From assembly GCA_963513935.1 (NCBI GenBank), contig OY740765.1, positions 77,969,054-78,033,053 of the forward strand: a stretch of 64,000 bases of DNA, given 5' to 3'. Made by a program: the position numbers and the translations under genes. The number at the start of each line of letters is the position of its first letter. Within the stretch, counting starts at the first letter, position 1. The stretch is from Aphrophora alni (lineage: Eukaryota > Arthropoda > Insecta > Hemiptera > Aphrophoridae). Under the pieces are notes generated by a model. The model saw nothing but the letters and a program-made list of their open reading frames with translations. It had not been told where the DNA came from and made no database searches. Below, piece by piece: positions 1 to 11,413 of the stretch.

Positions 1-879
1 AATTGATTAAAAAAAAAATAAATAAATAAAAAAAAACTAATTGTGTGTTTATAGTATTTTTGAGATATTAAATAAGAATTAATATAAGCAGCACTATTCA
101 CAATCTTAATAATTTTTTTTTTTACTTACGGAGTTGCAAAGTCTTTTATCATGAGTGGCAATAAAGATATTTGTTAGCTCTGGTGTATGGGTGCAAACTA
201 GTCATAATTTATTATTGTTTATACTAATTTTAATGTAGGCCTAATTTGTTTTTATTGTTGTTTTTCTGTATCGTTTATAATTCTTTTAAATATTATTAAC
301 ATGTCTTGCACATTCTTAAGACAAATAAAAATTAATATATGTTTGTTAATAGAATGTTTACTATGTTTTGTGACAGGGTAATTTTAGTTTTAATTGTCTC
401 TACATAATTATTGGAGGGTTTTTAAATTTTCATAAATGTTATCCTCAGGTGATTGACTGTAATAATAGTAGTTTGAATTGTCTATATTCATTCTATCAAT
501 TTTTAAAATAAAATATAATGACTCACTGACTTTGAGAGGTAGATTTATGAAATTTTACTTCAAGCTCTGTTATTTGAAGTCAGATTATATATTTTGAGTT
601 ATTTTAAATAATGATATAAAATATGAATATAACCTTTACATAACCTCTCTGGTTATGTGAGGAAAATCTGTGTGGGGTTTTGCATATCTGTAAGAGTGTA
701 AAATGAAAATAAATTTGTTTAAAGATTTCTACAAGATAGTTGCTCTGTTTTAATCTTGATTTAGTATTTTGACTCTTTTTTGAGGGAAAATTGGTTTGTA
801 TAAATTACTTACATATTGTTGTATATAATAAATTATCCTAGGTAAATATAAAATTTCAAATTATTTTATGTAATTTCAG
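1..879. other. Non-coding, probable intron sequence upstream of exon
   Basis: A+T-rich sequence with no recognisable reading frame or element. It ends in a TTTTATGTAATTTCAG acceptor, so it is most likely the intron before the first exon listed. Nothing else was recognised in it. Confidence 0.5.
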
Positions 880-1107
880 GCGTTATGGAGCTGTTGTATT
901 TATTGCTTGCATGCGCTTTGAAACAAGTAAACGTAAACTGCAGCACCTTACTTTCTCAGATTTCTACCATTGTGCCCTGTCTATCATGGCAAGTTGGACG
1001 TATCCCGAAAGCAGTCCGGATTTCGATGACACTGACCTTGATAGAGAGTTTTTATTAGACTTGAGAGAGTTACGTCTACTCATAGAGAAAGAAAAAGAAC
1101 ACAAGCA
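880..1107 (+). CDS. Internal coding exon of an unidentified host gene
   Basis: A 228-bp exon with a pyrimidine-rich AG acceptor and a GTAAGT donor. The open frame reads through both boundaries without a stop. The encoded ~75 residues have ordinary, non-repetitive composition, including FETSKRKLQHLTFSDFYHC and a charged C-terminal stretch (LRELRLLIEKEKEHK) that looks helical. Codon use and the lack of stops contrast with the decayed transposons around it. The exon ends after two bases of a codon, and the exon at 14542 begins with one base, so they join in phase. I do not recognise the family and infer no function. It is probably a helical-repeat or scaffold-type protein, but that is only an impression. 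Confidence 0.75.
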
Positions 1108-1411
1108 GTAAGTTGTTGAACAAGCTAATCTTGTTTAAATAAACAACGTAAAATTAATTTCTTAAAGTGATTTTATTGTGAAAGTTATATTATAAAGACT
1201 GTTGCCAAGTTTTTGTTAAATTCTCATGCTAAATTTTATTTTTCTGGATCACATTTTTTATGGCCATACTAAAATACTTTGGTGTTCTCCATTTTTTTAG
1301 CTTTCTTAGTTATATTATAAACAATGTCCAAAAATCCTCCTCCCCAGCAAACCTTAATTTTTGAAAGGAAGACAATTTAAGGATCTTAATTGGGGACAAA
1401 AAAAAAACCAA

Positions 1412-1470
1412 AGAGAGAGAGTTGTGTCTACTCATAAAGAAAGAAAAGAACACAAGCAGTAAGTTCTTGA
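1412..1470 (+). repeat. Diverged duplicate of the preceding exon's 3' end and splice donor
   Basis: This segment repeats, with several changes, the last ~45 bases of the 880-1107 exon plus its donor (ACACAAGCAGTAAGTT is shared exactly). It lies about 350 bases downstream inside the intron. It keeps a GTAAGT but has no acceptor or open frame of its own, so it is a non-functional copy or a decoy donor. Confidence 0.75.
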
Positions 1471-1494
1471 CCAAAATTTCACAAGTCGTGTATA

Positions 1495-2750
1495 TTCCTA
1501 AACATTTAAGACCATTTTACGAACTGACAAGGCCTATCAACTCATCGTTTACATCATTTTTCCTTAAAGAAATGGACCAAATTTAAGGTAGACATATTAC
1601 AGATATAGTTTTGAAAGGTCTACCGCTGCATCCGAATTAGTATACTTATCAAAGCGAGAAATCTTGCAAATCAGTGATACATACTTTGGTTACCAAAACT
1701 GAACAAGCAATCTCATCTGAAAAAAAGAAATTGCCCTGACAGTCTTCTTGAATATATAAGTGGCTTTTGATAACACAAGCACTAACTCAATAGTATCAAA
1801 GCTTGTATCTAGAGGAGCTTAGCAAACTGTGGGGCGAATAAATAATATGCTAAGCAGTAGACAGGCACAGGCTGCCTTGTGTGTAGTTGTGGGTAAAGTT
1901 GCGACACAGAGTATTCACACAACGGCATCCTTTCGCTGGTTCTGCAGAACCTAGTGGGAGATGACCTGCCAATGATTCTACATAAGCAAGGTATGTATGC
2001 TCAGGGTATGCTGACAACCGTTTTTCAAGCAAAGGTAATTTAACTTACAGAATGTGTGAGAAGAAATATAGATAGGGGCTACAATGAATATACAAACTCA
2101 GACAGTAGGGCATCACTTCTGGCTTTGGTAAAACACAATCATACTTCTAGGTAGGACTGCCATGTCGCTTTGAAAACTATATACCAAAATCAACAAAGTA
2201 AATCTGTTGTGGGTCCCATGTCATCAGTGTATTGTGGGAAATGAAGAGGCAGACAGGTGTACCATGAAAGGAACTGAATGCACCATGATTAGCCCAGAAC
2301 CTGCCTGCAGTGTATCCTATACCTTAGAATGTAGATGTGTTTCCCAAAGAAACACCAGAAGTTTTGAGAGGAAATTAAGACCAATTTACAGTCTAAGAGG
2401 ATATTCAATAGTCTCTTAAGACTCCACACAGAGGAGGCCCTTAGACTAAATTGGACTGAACTGCAGAGAGTGACTGGACTTCCAGACTGGTCACTGGATT
2501 TTCCAAAGCCCTCTACACAAGATGGAGTTATGCATACCAAACCTTTTGTGTAGGAAATGTGGTGCAGCTGTAGGAAGGGCTCATAGTTTTTGATTGCCCA
2601 GTTCTGGACAGAACATGATTTGTATCCCTAGGCAATCTTTGAAGAGGGAAAAAGATAGGGAAACAGGACAACATTATCCGAAGAATCACGATTTTCCAAA
2701 AACCTGAGACTGATGAACCAAAATGAACAGCAAATTTGGACTTCATAACA
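1495..2750 (+). pseudogene. Decayed non-LTR retrotransposon, reverse transcriptase to RNase H
   Basis: The three forward frames in turn give pieces of a Jockey/R1-type LINE polyprotein. They start with LRPFYELTRPINSSFTSFF (the RT 'RPISL..FL' block) and LHPNxYTYQSEKSC, then NMLSSRQAQAALCVVV, then an RT catalytic box degraded to GYADN, and finally an RNase H-like block LLWVPCHQCIVGNEEAD near base 2200. Frameshifts and stops separate every block, so no protein can be made. It lies in the large host intron in the sense direction. Assignment to RT plus RNase H is firm from block order. The exact clade (Jockey, R1 or I) is not settled from this remnant. Confidence 0.8.
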
Positions 2751-4635
2751 AAACACAATTAAAATATTGTCTATATTTCATTAACACACCCAAAAAAGAC
2801 GGGTTTTTAGTTTATCCTTCCTCTTCTTGATGTTTGTGTAAGATTGTTAATCCAATTTGTTTTTGTAGTTGTTCTATAAACTGTCGATAATTGAACTATT
2901 GTACCCTTTGGTGATGGCTATGCATTTTAATATATTCACTTCCTGGATAAAATTTTCATTAGGAAATGGGGACAGTCAAAGTTAATTCACAATGCCACAT
3001 TGGTTGCCATTTAAGTTTAAAGTTGCCTCCTCGTTTGTACCGTTCGGGAAGGGAAATTTAAAAAAAGATTAGAGTCGTGCTGTGCTCTGAAAAACCAGAA
3101 AATGAACGGTCATGTTCAGTGATGGAACCTTTAGGTTATGTCGTTTCCTGAGCTTACCTGAGTTCACTATTTACAGAAAATAAATGACCAAGCAGATTAA
3201 CAAATAATAAGCTAATTTATTTTTCTTTAAAAGAATATATATATTTATTTAAAAAGTTAATACGCCCTTAGATAATAAAAAAATTTTTTAACAACAATGA
3301 AAAGATCCCACCCCAAAAAGAAAATTTAACAAACCCTCCCCTTTTTTATTCAAAATTACAAAATATCTTATTTTCACAAAAATGAGTTTTAATCAAAATT
3401 TATATTAAATAACAAGTAAAAAAAAAATACAAGTAGAAGTAGTTTACATATCTAAGTTAATTAGTTGGCCAACAGTAAAGAAAACTTATTTATATAAAAA
3501 AAAATTCAAAAGGTTTTGACGTTAAAATTTAATTTTGAAAACTAACCCCTTTGAGGTCATGGAGCCGAAAGTTTGCTAGCATGTCCCATCCTAAATAAAA
3601 AAAGAGTCTGATTTGCCTTAGTAATAATTTCACAACATTTCACACACAGTTAGTTTTTTTGTTAGGCGAAGACCAAATTTCACTCAGCTTCGTATAATGG
3701 ACCAGTTAAGAACTGTATTCACAAATACAAAGGCAGACATTAGTAAGGCAGATAACTTGATTTTTCATGTTTTAAGATAAAATTTAAGTTCATGTTAGGC
3801 ATTCAAAAAAAAAAAAAAAAAAAAGCTGAAGCTACGTTACAAAATTTTGATTAGGTTGTATGACAAAGATATTTCTATTATAAATTTATAAGAATTTTAA
3901 ATTGAACTTAGAATACAAATTTTACATGAGAACAAAATTTAATAAAAGAGAACAAAATCTTACAGCCTAAGTCAGAAATACAAGCAATTAGGATAGTGAA
4001 CTCAAAGTAGAAATTTAATTATATTATGATTATGGATTTAGCTAATGAAAAGAATTTTGATTACCTGGAACAAAGCGAGGTGGTGCCTCGCACACAAGTT
4101 AAATTTAGGTTATCTCTAGGATTAAGACCTTTAAATCACCTTAAGCACTTTTTTAAATTTCAGAATTACACCACAAGAAGAAAATGTGTGTCGGATCACA
4201 TGTTGTAAGAAGTAACGTACAAGAAAAAAAGATTTAGGCTTCGCAGTATTGAGCGCATGCGCTGAGCCGTATCAGCTGTTGCCTGTTATCTCACTCTTGC
4301 CTTAGGGGGTCTTCCAAAGTGCAATTTCATTTGAACTTAAATAAACGTTACACCTTGTAGACTCCTCCGTTGTAGTATGAAAATGTCAACCTTACCTAAA
4401 ATTGCTTTTTAGCCCAAATGAGATTACCAAAGTTTAATTTTTTTAATTTTATTTGTACAAAAATTAAGGTAGGGCTGGGTACTTTTAGACATAGTGTGTA
4501 TAGTATTATTACAATTTTCTTCTATATAATGTGTAATTTAATTTGTTATTAAAATTTTCAGTCTAGTTTGTATACGTTTGAAGCCAACACTGCTAGAAAG
4601 GTCATATCAAGAATTGGAAGGAAATTTCCGAACAT
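2751..4635. other. Non-coding intronic stretch
   Basis: A+T-rich sequence with a 20-base A run near 3805-3824, which could be the tail of an old retroposed copy. I see no supported gene or element. Confidence 0.4.
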
Positions 4636-4721
4636 ATTCTCGAGCCTTAATAGGTTTGGCTTGTAATCTTCATCGATCCAGAGACCTTAGGTTAGTGATA
4701 CAATTATCATATTCTATAGCT
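4636..4721 (+). repeat. 75-bp minisatellite, left part
   Basis: One full monomer beginning ATTCTCGAGCCTTAATAGG and the start of the next (ATTCTATAGC). The second monomer is cut at its TTAA by the piggyBac-like element that follows. The same 75-bp unit resumes on the far side of that insertion and again at 9.66-9.90 kb. Confidence 0.85.
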
Positions 4722-5280
4722 TTAACCCTCCAACCGGCAATGTTAATTGTCTTGAAAATTCTTCGTTTGTTTAAAAATTAATAAAATATATTATTTGTAT
4801 ACAAAACCTAACTTATAAGACATCATTTTTCTCAGAAAGATGCATAGAATTCATCTATGTAATAAAAAAAAATTTTTTTTGAAACGGTTTTGGAGTAAGT
4901 ATATTAGATGTCAAAAATGATATTAACTTTTTTTCAGAAAAATCTGTATCACTCAAAATCAATAGCTTACTACCTTTTTCTAAGATATACAAAAGTTTTG
5001 TGTAATATTTTTGAATATACAGTACAACCTCGTTTATCCGGACTAATTGGGACCGGAAGTGATCCGGTTAATCAAAAATCCGGATAATCCAAAATTATAG
5101 AAAGATAAATAAAACAAAATATAAAATGATAACTTACCATTTATAAGTCATGAAAAAACAATATTTACACAGTCATTCAATTTACACAATACACGAAATT
5201 ACACAATGTACTGTAAATGACGAAAAACATTTTATTTACACACCTGAAATATTTACACATGCTTTTAATTTGCACAGGGA

Positions 5281-5421
5281 TTAGTTGTTATTTACAAAAA
5301 AGTCATTTATCTTCCTCTGTTTTAATTTGGTGTGACGTTTCAATGCGGCCCTGTCTATACGATTCAATGCGTCTAACTTTTGGGCCATTGTAAGCACATT
5401 ACGTTTTCGTTTCGTCGCCAT
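5281..5421 (-). pseudogene. Internally deleted Tigger transposase (N-terminus joined to C-terminus)
   Basis: An open frame of 46 residues starts MATKRKRNVLTMAQKLDALN, which matches the CENP-B-type helix-turn-helix N-terminus of Tigger/pogo transposases. After about 24 residues it continues as LKRHTKLKQRKINDFF, resembling the extreme C-terminus of the family. The DNA-binding domain after the first helix and the whole DDE catalytic domain are missing. The family is normally several hundred residues long, so this is a deletion derivative and catalytically inactive. Confidence 0.75.
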
Positions 5422-5780
5422 TTCCACGCACAAACGCTAACACACGAATATAAATAAATAGCAGTAACAACGCCCCCCTCTAAATACTATGCCGATTCTC
5501 ATTCACGTCCTCGATACTCCTGACTGGGGATTTGATGTGCCAACTGCCACAAAAAAATAACGGGGGTTCCCAAAGCTGGCGGCACCGTTTTAAGATGTGA
5601 CAAAATGTTCACATTTACTGATTTACACCCTTGAGTCTTAGCAACCCGACAACAATAAAGTTGTAAAAATGACATGATGGTTTATGATGCGTTGTAAACA
5701 TGCACCTGGTTTGTATTTATTTCACAGTTGTACATTTTCTTTAAGGACCGTTACAGGCATCGTCATTGTATTACACTTTC

Positions 5781-5915
5781 TAAAATATCAGGCATTCTTT
5801 ATTTTTTTCCCGGTTTTTTAAAAAAATCCCTGACATTTCCCTGACTTTTCCAGAAAATTCAAATTCCCTGACTTTTCCCGGTTTTCACGATTTTCCCGGT
5901 CGCTAGACACCCTGA
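5781..5915. repeat. Short dispersed repeat with repeated CCCTGACTTTTCC motif
   Basis: A C- and T-rich segment within the Tigger element with three tandem-like copies of a CCCTGAC(T/A)TTTCC motif, ending CGCTAGACACCCTG. Boundaries begin CAGG and end CCTG. It looks like a separate short hAT-type or unclassified dispersed repeat that landed inside the element. No coding content. Confidence 0.5.
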
Positions 5916-7866
5916 ATACTATTAACCGTATCTGATCAAAAATGTAAAGAAACTAAACACGGCACAGCACGATATGGTAATGATGTATTCCGGTCGCTAG
6001 CACGTGATAGACTACCCGCCGGCATAGACAATAGACAAGGTCATTGTCATGCCGCATCGGGGTAGGGGGATGGTGACGCAGAGGTCATTGCTCCTCCACT
6101 TTCTCTTCCCAGTGCATCAACAACCCGCCCAAATACCTCGAGGCGACACTGTAGTGTTGAGGAAATCACGTTTTTATCAACATTAATCTAATAGCAGATA
6201 TTTCTTGTTGAAACTCCATATTCAAGGCCAAATAAAGCAAAAGCTTAAAGTTTCAAAACATTATAAATATTATTTAAAATATTATTCAAAATACAGTAAT
6301 TATTAAAATATTTTGAAACTTTAAGCTTTATTTTATCCTTGATTAAATTTTTTATTTTTTGTTCCGGATTGATCAGGATAATCCGGACATCCGGTTGAAT
6401 GAGGTCCGGATAAATGAGGTAGTACTGTATTTAGAAAAGGAAAAAAAATGTTACATTTTAAAAATTTAAAAAAATATTTTACGAAAAAAACTGAATTTTA
6501 TCTTTATTTTTTCCAAAAAACATAAAAATTAGTAAAATATATTTTATACAGAACTTCTATATATCATTATGTCCAGGAAGGTGCATAGAATTTAGTTGTG
6601 TAGTGCAAAAAAATGTTACATGTATCACATTTGGAGTTTTTTGGTCAAATACCAAAAAATCGAAAGTAACGGAGAGTAAAATTTCACAGAAATGGTAATC
6701 AAAAACATACTAATACATTTTTTGCAATTTTTCAACCATTACTTGAGATTTCTAATATATTTGTGAATATATTTAGGGGAAAAAATAATAATATGTTACA
6801 TTTTCTAAATAAAAACAACGATTTTGACTAAAAAGTGATACTGACGGTTGAGGTTAGGTTTGTAACCTCCACAATTTAGCCTCACTAGTAACAATCTGAA
6901 GATAGGCCAAAGACAAAATCATTATATTTTACTAAGAAAATATATACTTTACAAAGAATAACACACATATTCACTTTTATAATCATATAAAACACTAAAT
7001 ATAAGAAAATATGCATATAGGCTAGACTTACAATATTGGCCTAGGTTATCCCAAATATGAACCGTTCAAAAACTAAACTATCACTCAAAAACATAAACTT
7101 TAGATATAAAAACACATATATTGTAACTTGTATACACAATTTATATACAATTTGTATACACAAACCTTCAAAATAACAAATATCTAACCCCAAAACAATA
7201 TGCGCTACGTCATTTGTTACAGTTTTTACGTTGCACATTTGCCTTTGTTCCGAGATGAAAACAAAGCCTTCTAAGAGTTCTAAGTAAATATCAAGTGGTA
7301 CCAACTTATAGAATGGAATTTCCCCTACAACATAGTGTAAAGAACAAGTCCTTTTTCTAACAAGATAAATGAATTTCGTCTTTTCGTAAAGCGCATCGAA
7401 TGCCAAATGAATTTCGTGTCGTCAGGTTTATTCTATGTTCAAGTACGAATATCTCTGGATCTGTTAGACGCAGAATAATTTGTAATCTACGGTTAGAAAG
7501 AGAAACATGTGATCTATATAACAGTGTTTTAGTTGACTTAAATGACAGAAAAATAGAGTTGTAATCATATCAGGAAAAATGGAGCTGCGCTATACGAAAA
7601 GGCGCAGAGTTGAAATTTACGATTTTACGCTACAAAAATATGTGAACTTCACCAATTTTTGGAATATTATTTATAATGTTTTGTGGTATTTTTTTTGCAT
7701 GATTTGCATCTACGGAACATTAGCTTTCCAACGGTATTTTATTTATTGCGATGGGACAATTTTAAGTGGGCGTAACGTTGAATGGCAAAATACGTGATTA
7801 AGAGTTGGTGAAATCACTTGGGAGCACGTGGGCGACCTACTGTAGGTCGCCGTGCCGGTTGCAGGG

Positions 7867-7934
7867 TTAATAGGCTTGGCTTGTAATTTTCATCAATCCA
7901 AGGACCTTAGGTTAGTGATACAATTATCATATTC
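7867..7934 (+). repeat. 75-bp minisatellite, middle part
   Basis: The monomer resumes exactly at the right-hand TTAA of the piggyBac-like element and runs to TCATATTC, where the hAT-like element begins. Confidence 0.85.
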
Positions 7935-9665
7935 CAGACTTGCCAGTTCTACGTATTTAGAACGGAGACTCAGTATTTTGAACACAATTTCTAGCGTTCC
8001 GTATTTACAATCAGTTTCTCCATATTTTAACACAATTTGGTTTTTAACAATAAATACCAGTAGAAAAACAAGTAAAAGCCTTCTTAGTTTGATGCATTTA
8101 GACATTTTTTTCAGTAAAATATTTAGTGAATTGTTTTGTTTATTATAGTAGACGCTTTGTGTTTATTTTAGATATTGTAGGCCTAGTTATTGTACACTTA
8201 CTGTTGTATGGATTCGTTTGCTGTCGTGTCTATTTGCAGAAAGAGGAAGTCGGTAGAACTTTTGTTTAGCATCTGAACTCTGATCGGTGCACGAAAGAAA
8301 ATACAAGAAACCTGCTATACAGTTTCAACAACAAAATAATGTGTTCTTGGTTAAAGTTTTGGTTTAATGTGAGATTAATTATAGTAGTATTGTTAATGAG
8401 TTGTGTATTATCATTGCTAAAAGAAAATATGATTTTGTTTAAAAAAAATTTTGTGGAAGAGTTTTCATCAATTTCAGAGTCAAGAAAGGCAATACATTTT
8501 CCTTTTGCATTGATAGTTGGTGTGATTTTACTGTTTCACATAGAAGTCGAGATATAGTGTAACATTGGTACAGAAAAACAAGTCTTGTTTTGATTCTTTT
8601 GGAAAAAAATACAAAACTTAATATCATTTTTGGAAAAGAAAAGAGCAATGTCATAAAAGCATAATGCTACTTAACACATTTTCTTTTAGAACATAATATT
8701 CCTCCTAATAGTTCTGATCACAGTAGATTACTTTTCGCAAAATGTTTCCTGATAGCGAAATCGCTAAAAAATATACTTGTTCTCAAACAAAAACAACTGC
8801 TATATTTCATGAAATATCATTTAAAAATGTTGACACAATTTTAACTGTTATTAAAAAATTGCCATTTTGTATTTCTACCAATCGTAGCAACCAGAGGGAT
8901 GTGAAACTTTACCCCATTGTGGTTAAGTATTTAGACACAAATGACTTGCAAATTAAATATGGTTTATTGTCTGTGGCTAATCTTAATGGTGATGTTATAG
9001 GATTTAGAGTTTCTGAACTTCTTCTAAATAAATTACAAATTGAAAATGTGCCATTGGATTGCGTTTAGCGCCAATAATGCTTCAGTAATGATAAGCGCAA
9101 AAGATGAAATTGAAAAATTAATTCTAATGGGTTGTTCATACCATAAATAAATTTATCCTCTGATTATTACTACCTTCAAAAGAGTTCTAAAAGGAAAGAG
9201 AGTTTAATTTGTTTTCAAAAATTGGATGATACTGATGTTAAAAAAATTATTAAAGATGTTTAAAAAAAGCAATATCTGCATCATCAGTGCAACCTTAGTG
9301 AATTTTATTGTTACAGTATGTGAATATAAATAGATATTATTATTTTATTTTGTAAATAGAATTTTGTTAAAAACTGTTTCCTCTTAAAACTTGTGAATAG
9401 ACAGTTTCTTTTTTTAATTCCCTCCTTTAAAACACTAGAGAAATTGTGATCCAAAACACCTGTGAAAAAATCTGTAAATAATTCAAGCACATACTTGTAT
9501 ATTTTAAAACTAAGTTAAATATACTATATTATGTATTTTTTACATGTTTGATTAACTGTAGCCCACTTTGCTAAAAAATAATTTTTAGTATTCAAAACAA
9601 CTAAAAAAGTAAATTGTATCGCTAAAAATCTCTGTCTTTAAAAAAATTCAAACCCGACAAGTCTA
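7935..9665 (+). mobile_element. Decayed hAT-like element in the 75-bp array
   Basis: The left end CAGACTTGCC and the reverse complement of the right end, TAGACTTGTC, form short inverted termini. The flanking 8 bases TCATATTC on the left are matched imperfectly (TAATATTC) on the right, consistent with an eroded 8-bp hAT duplication. Minisatellite sequence continues on both sides. It contains a decayed transposase of matching type in the + direction. Exact ends are uncertain by a few bases. Confidence 0.65.
8742..9264 (+). pseudogene. hAT-type (ZBED5-like) transposase fragment
   Basis: The first 108 residues are open: MFPDSEIAKKYTCSQTKTTA at the start, then a block ending LLNKLQIENVPLDCV. Beyond a stop, shifted frames give FSANNASVMISAKDEIEKL, LMGCSYH and YLQKSSKRKESLICFQKLDD, followed by VKKIIKDV. 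These blocks occur in this order in hAT-related transposases of the ZBED5/SCAND3-like group (DN.S.M..K, GC..H, YYYLEKSSKRK...FQ). The C-terminal part, including the dimerisation region, is absent. At least two frame disruptions separate the pieces, so it is dead. Confidence 0.75.
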
Positions 9666-9900
9666 ATATTCATGAGCCTTAATAGACATTGGTTGTAATC
9701 TTAATCGTTCTGGGGACCTTGGATTAGTGATTCAATTATCATATTCTCGAGCCTTAATAGGCTTAGCTTGTAATCTTCCTCCTTCCAGGGACCTTAGGTT
9801 AGTGATAAAATTATCATATTCTTGAGCCGTAATAGGCTTGCTTGTAATCTTCATTGATCAAGGCTCCATAGCTTATTGATACAATTATCATATTCTCGAG
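9664..9900 (+). repeat. 75-bp minisatellite, right part (three monomers)
   Basis: Monomers start at 9668, 9743 and 9818, each beginning ATTC(T/A)(C/T)GAGCC and ending TTATCAT; a fourth start follows at 9892. Spacing is 75, 75 and 74 bases. Monomers differ at many positions, so the array is old. Confidence 0.85.
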
Positions 9901-10704
9901 TCTCTGTATATTTTCTCCTGATCATTGATAAAATAACTTCAACACTCTAAATATGTATAAGTGTCTTAGAAACAACATTTTCAAATTTCTAAATAAAGGA
10001 AGGTATGAATCACAAACTGTTGTGGAGATAGTAATAAGTGCTTTTTAGCTTATCAACTCGATGGAATTCCTCCCTATTTATTCAAATACCTTCCAGTTAT
10101 TATATTTACTTTACAAGTAACCGACTAGCTCCAACTTTAAATTACTACTAATTTTCAACTATTGGTAATCTCTGGAGTGTGGGATCTTATACCCTACTTA
10201 TCTGAAATTTACTTAAATGAGAACTAATAATGAAATTTTATTTCAAAAACAGATTTAATGATTTTAATGAAATTAATTTTTTATTGTGAGTTTGGAACTT
10301 TATGCTATTTATGCAAAGCTTCTACTTTCTCTGCTTTTTAGGTTAAATTGATGAAGTCGAAAAAATGCGATTTAAAAAACAAAACAATTTTCTTTCAAAT
10401 TGAGGAATCTTTTTCAAAAATATTATTTTAAAATTTGCAACTTTTTTTCTCAAAACGATATTTCTTTAAAATTGACAAATTGTATTCATACAATGGAAAT
10501 TAGTGTAAAAATGATAAGTCCTATTCTTGAAAAGAAGATTAATTTAAAATTGACTAATTCTACCCAACTCAGATATTCTAAGATAATTTTTATAGAAATT
10601 TTGATTTACGGCACACCTGTGAATTATGCAGAGTTGAAGGTAGAAGATGGATTCAAGTGAATGGTGCCTTCTTGAATGGTTTCTGTTCCTGTGGTGACTA
10701 TGGT
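9901..10704. other. Non-coding intronic stretch
   Basis: A+T-rich; no gene, element end or repeat that I can support. Short open frames here have low-complexity lysine- and isoleucine-rich translations. Confidence 0.35.
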
Positions 10705-10806
10705 GGAGTCCAGGGTCCTGTTCCTGAATTTGACGGACTCCAGGGTTCTTATTCTGAATTTGGTAGAGTCCAGGGTCCTGTTTCTGAATTTGGCAGAGTT
10801 CAGTGT
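10705..10806. repeat. 30-bp tandem repeat, about 3.4 copies
   Basis: Units begin at 10705, 10735, 10765 and 10795 with (G/A)GA(G/C)TCCAGGGT and contain CTGAATTTG. Because the unit is a multiple of three, both strands are open through it and read as 10-residue repeats (ESRVLFLNLx forward, KFRNRTLDST reverse). I see no start or splice context that supports expression. Confidence 0.8.
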
Positions 10807-11413
10807 CCTAGTTATCTGCTTTCTAGATAATTTCGTCGGCGAGTATCTTGTCTCCATGGCTCGTATTTCCGTTTAACCATTTTACTGTCTCAGTTTTTGT
10901 TACTTGAAGTGACTACGACTTTTTTCGACTGTCTTTCTTCACGCTTTTAAATTTGAATTGTAACTTTTTAAATAATTATTTTTATTATTAATTTTCGTCC
11001 CGGCACTTTTTTAGTTCCCGGAGACCTGTGGTTTTGTTCGATGTCTTGTTTTTTTCAATTTCTACCCTGTAGAAACCTTCTAACATTTTGTGGGTTTTTG
11101 AAATTTTTCAAGAAATTGTTGGACAGCAAAATAGCTTTCAATCTTTGAAATTTTAAGACGAGAGAAGAATATGAATTTTTGTGCATCCTTTTTTAATGAA
11201 TTTTTCTCCTTCTTAGTACCATAATCTGGTACCAACAATTTCCCTTTTCCCCTGCTTAATTTGGTACCTAATATTTTTTCCATTTCTTCCTGTTTCCCTC
11301 CATTTTTGGTCTGAAATTGCTTCAATAATGATAATAAATTTAATTTAAGTGTTTACTTTATTTATTCAGGATTGTTTGTCTTTTTTAAATTTAATCAGTT
11401 AATTAGCCTTATT
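10807..11413. other. Non-coding stretch
   Basis: A+T-rich sequence with an uninterpretable 81-codon reverse open frame (11080-11325) that matches no family I know. No supported feature. Confidence 0.3.

Larger units (their letters stand above)
5018..6429 (-). mobile_element. Tigger/pogo-like non-autonomous element nested in the piggyBac-like element
   Basis: Starts CAGTACAACCTCGTTTATCC and ends with the inverted form (CAGTACTACCTCATTTATCC as reverse complement), flanked by TA on each side. ATCCGGATAATCC motifs repeat inside both ends. The related element at 35.85-36.81 kb carries the uninterrupted sequence at the matching place (GAATATATTTAG), which fixes the insertion point and the TA duplication. 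It carries only an internally deleted transposase and a smaller nested repeat, plus a ~35-bp palindrome near 6222-6343. Confidence 0.9.
4722..7870. mobile_element. piggyBac-like element inserted in the 75-bp array
   Basis: Both ends are TTAA target-site copies. Inside them lie inverted termini CCCTCCAACCGGCA and (reverse complement of the right end) CCCTGCAACCGGCA. The right end also has a subterminal palindrome, GGGCGACCTACTGTAGGTCG. The flanks belong to successive parts of the same minisatellite monomer, as expected for insertion at its TTAA. No transposase is recognisable, and the ~1.73 kb left after removing the nested Tigger element is A+T-rich and non-coding, so this is a non-autonomous derivative. 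A diverged relative lies inverted at 35.85-36.81 kb. TTAA specificity and CCC ends are the established piggyBac signature. Confidence 0.85.

Noticed and set aside
4578..4781. Open frame containing RALIGLACNLHRSRDLRL
   Set aside because: It is a translation of the 75-bp minisatellite; the same peptide appears wherever the repeat does.
7041..7406. 121-codon reverse open frame in the piggyBac-like element
   Set aside because: Hydrophobic, low-complexity translation with no motif I recognise. It lies in the non-coding half of a non-autonomous element.
11080..11325. 81-codon lysine-rich reverse frame
   Set aside because: No recognisable domain and no gene structure around it.
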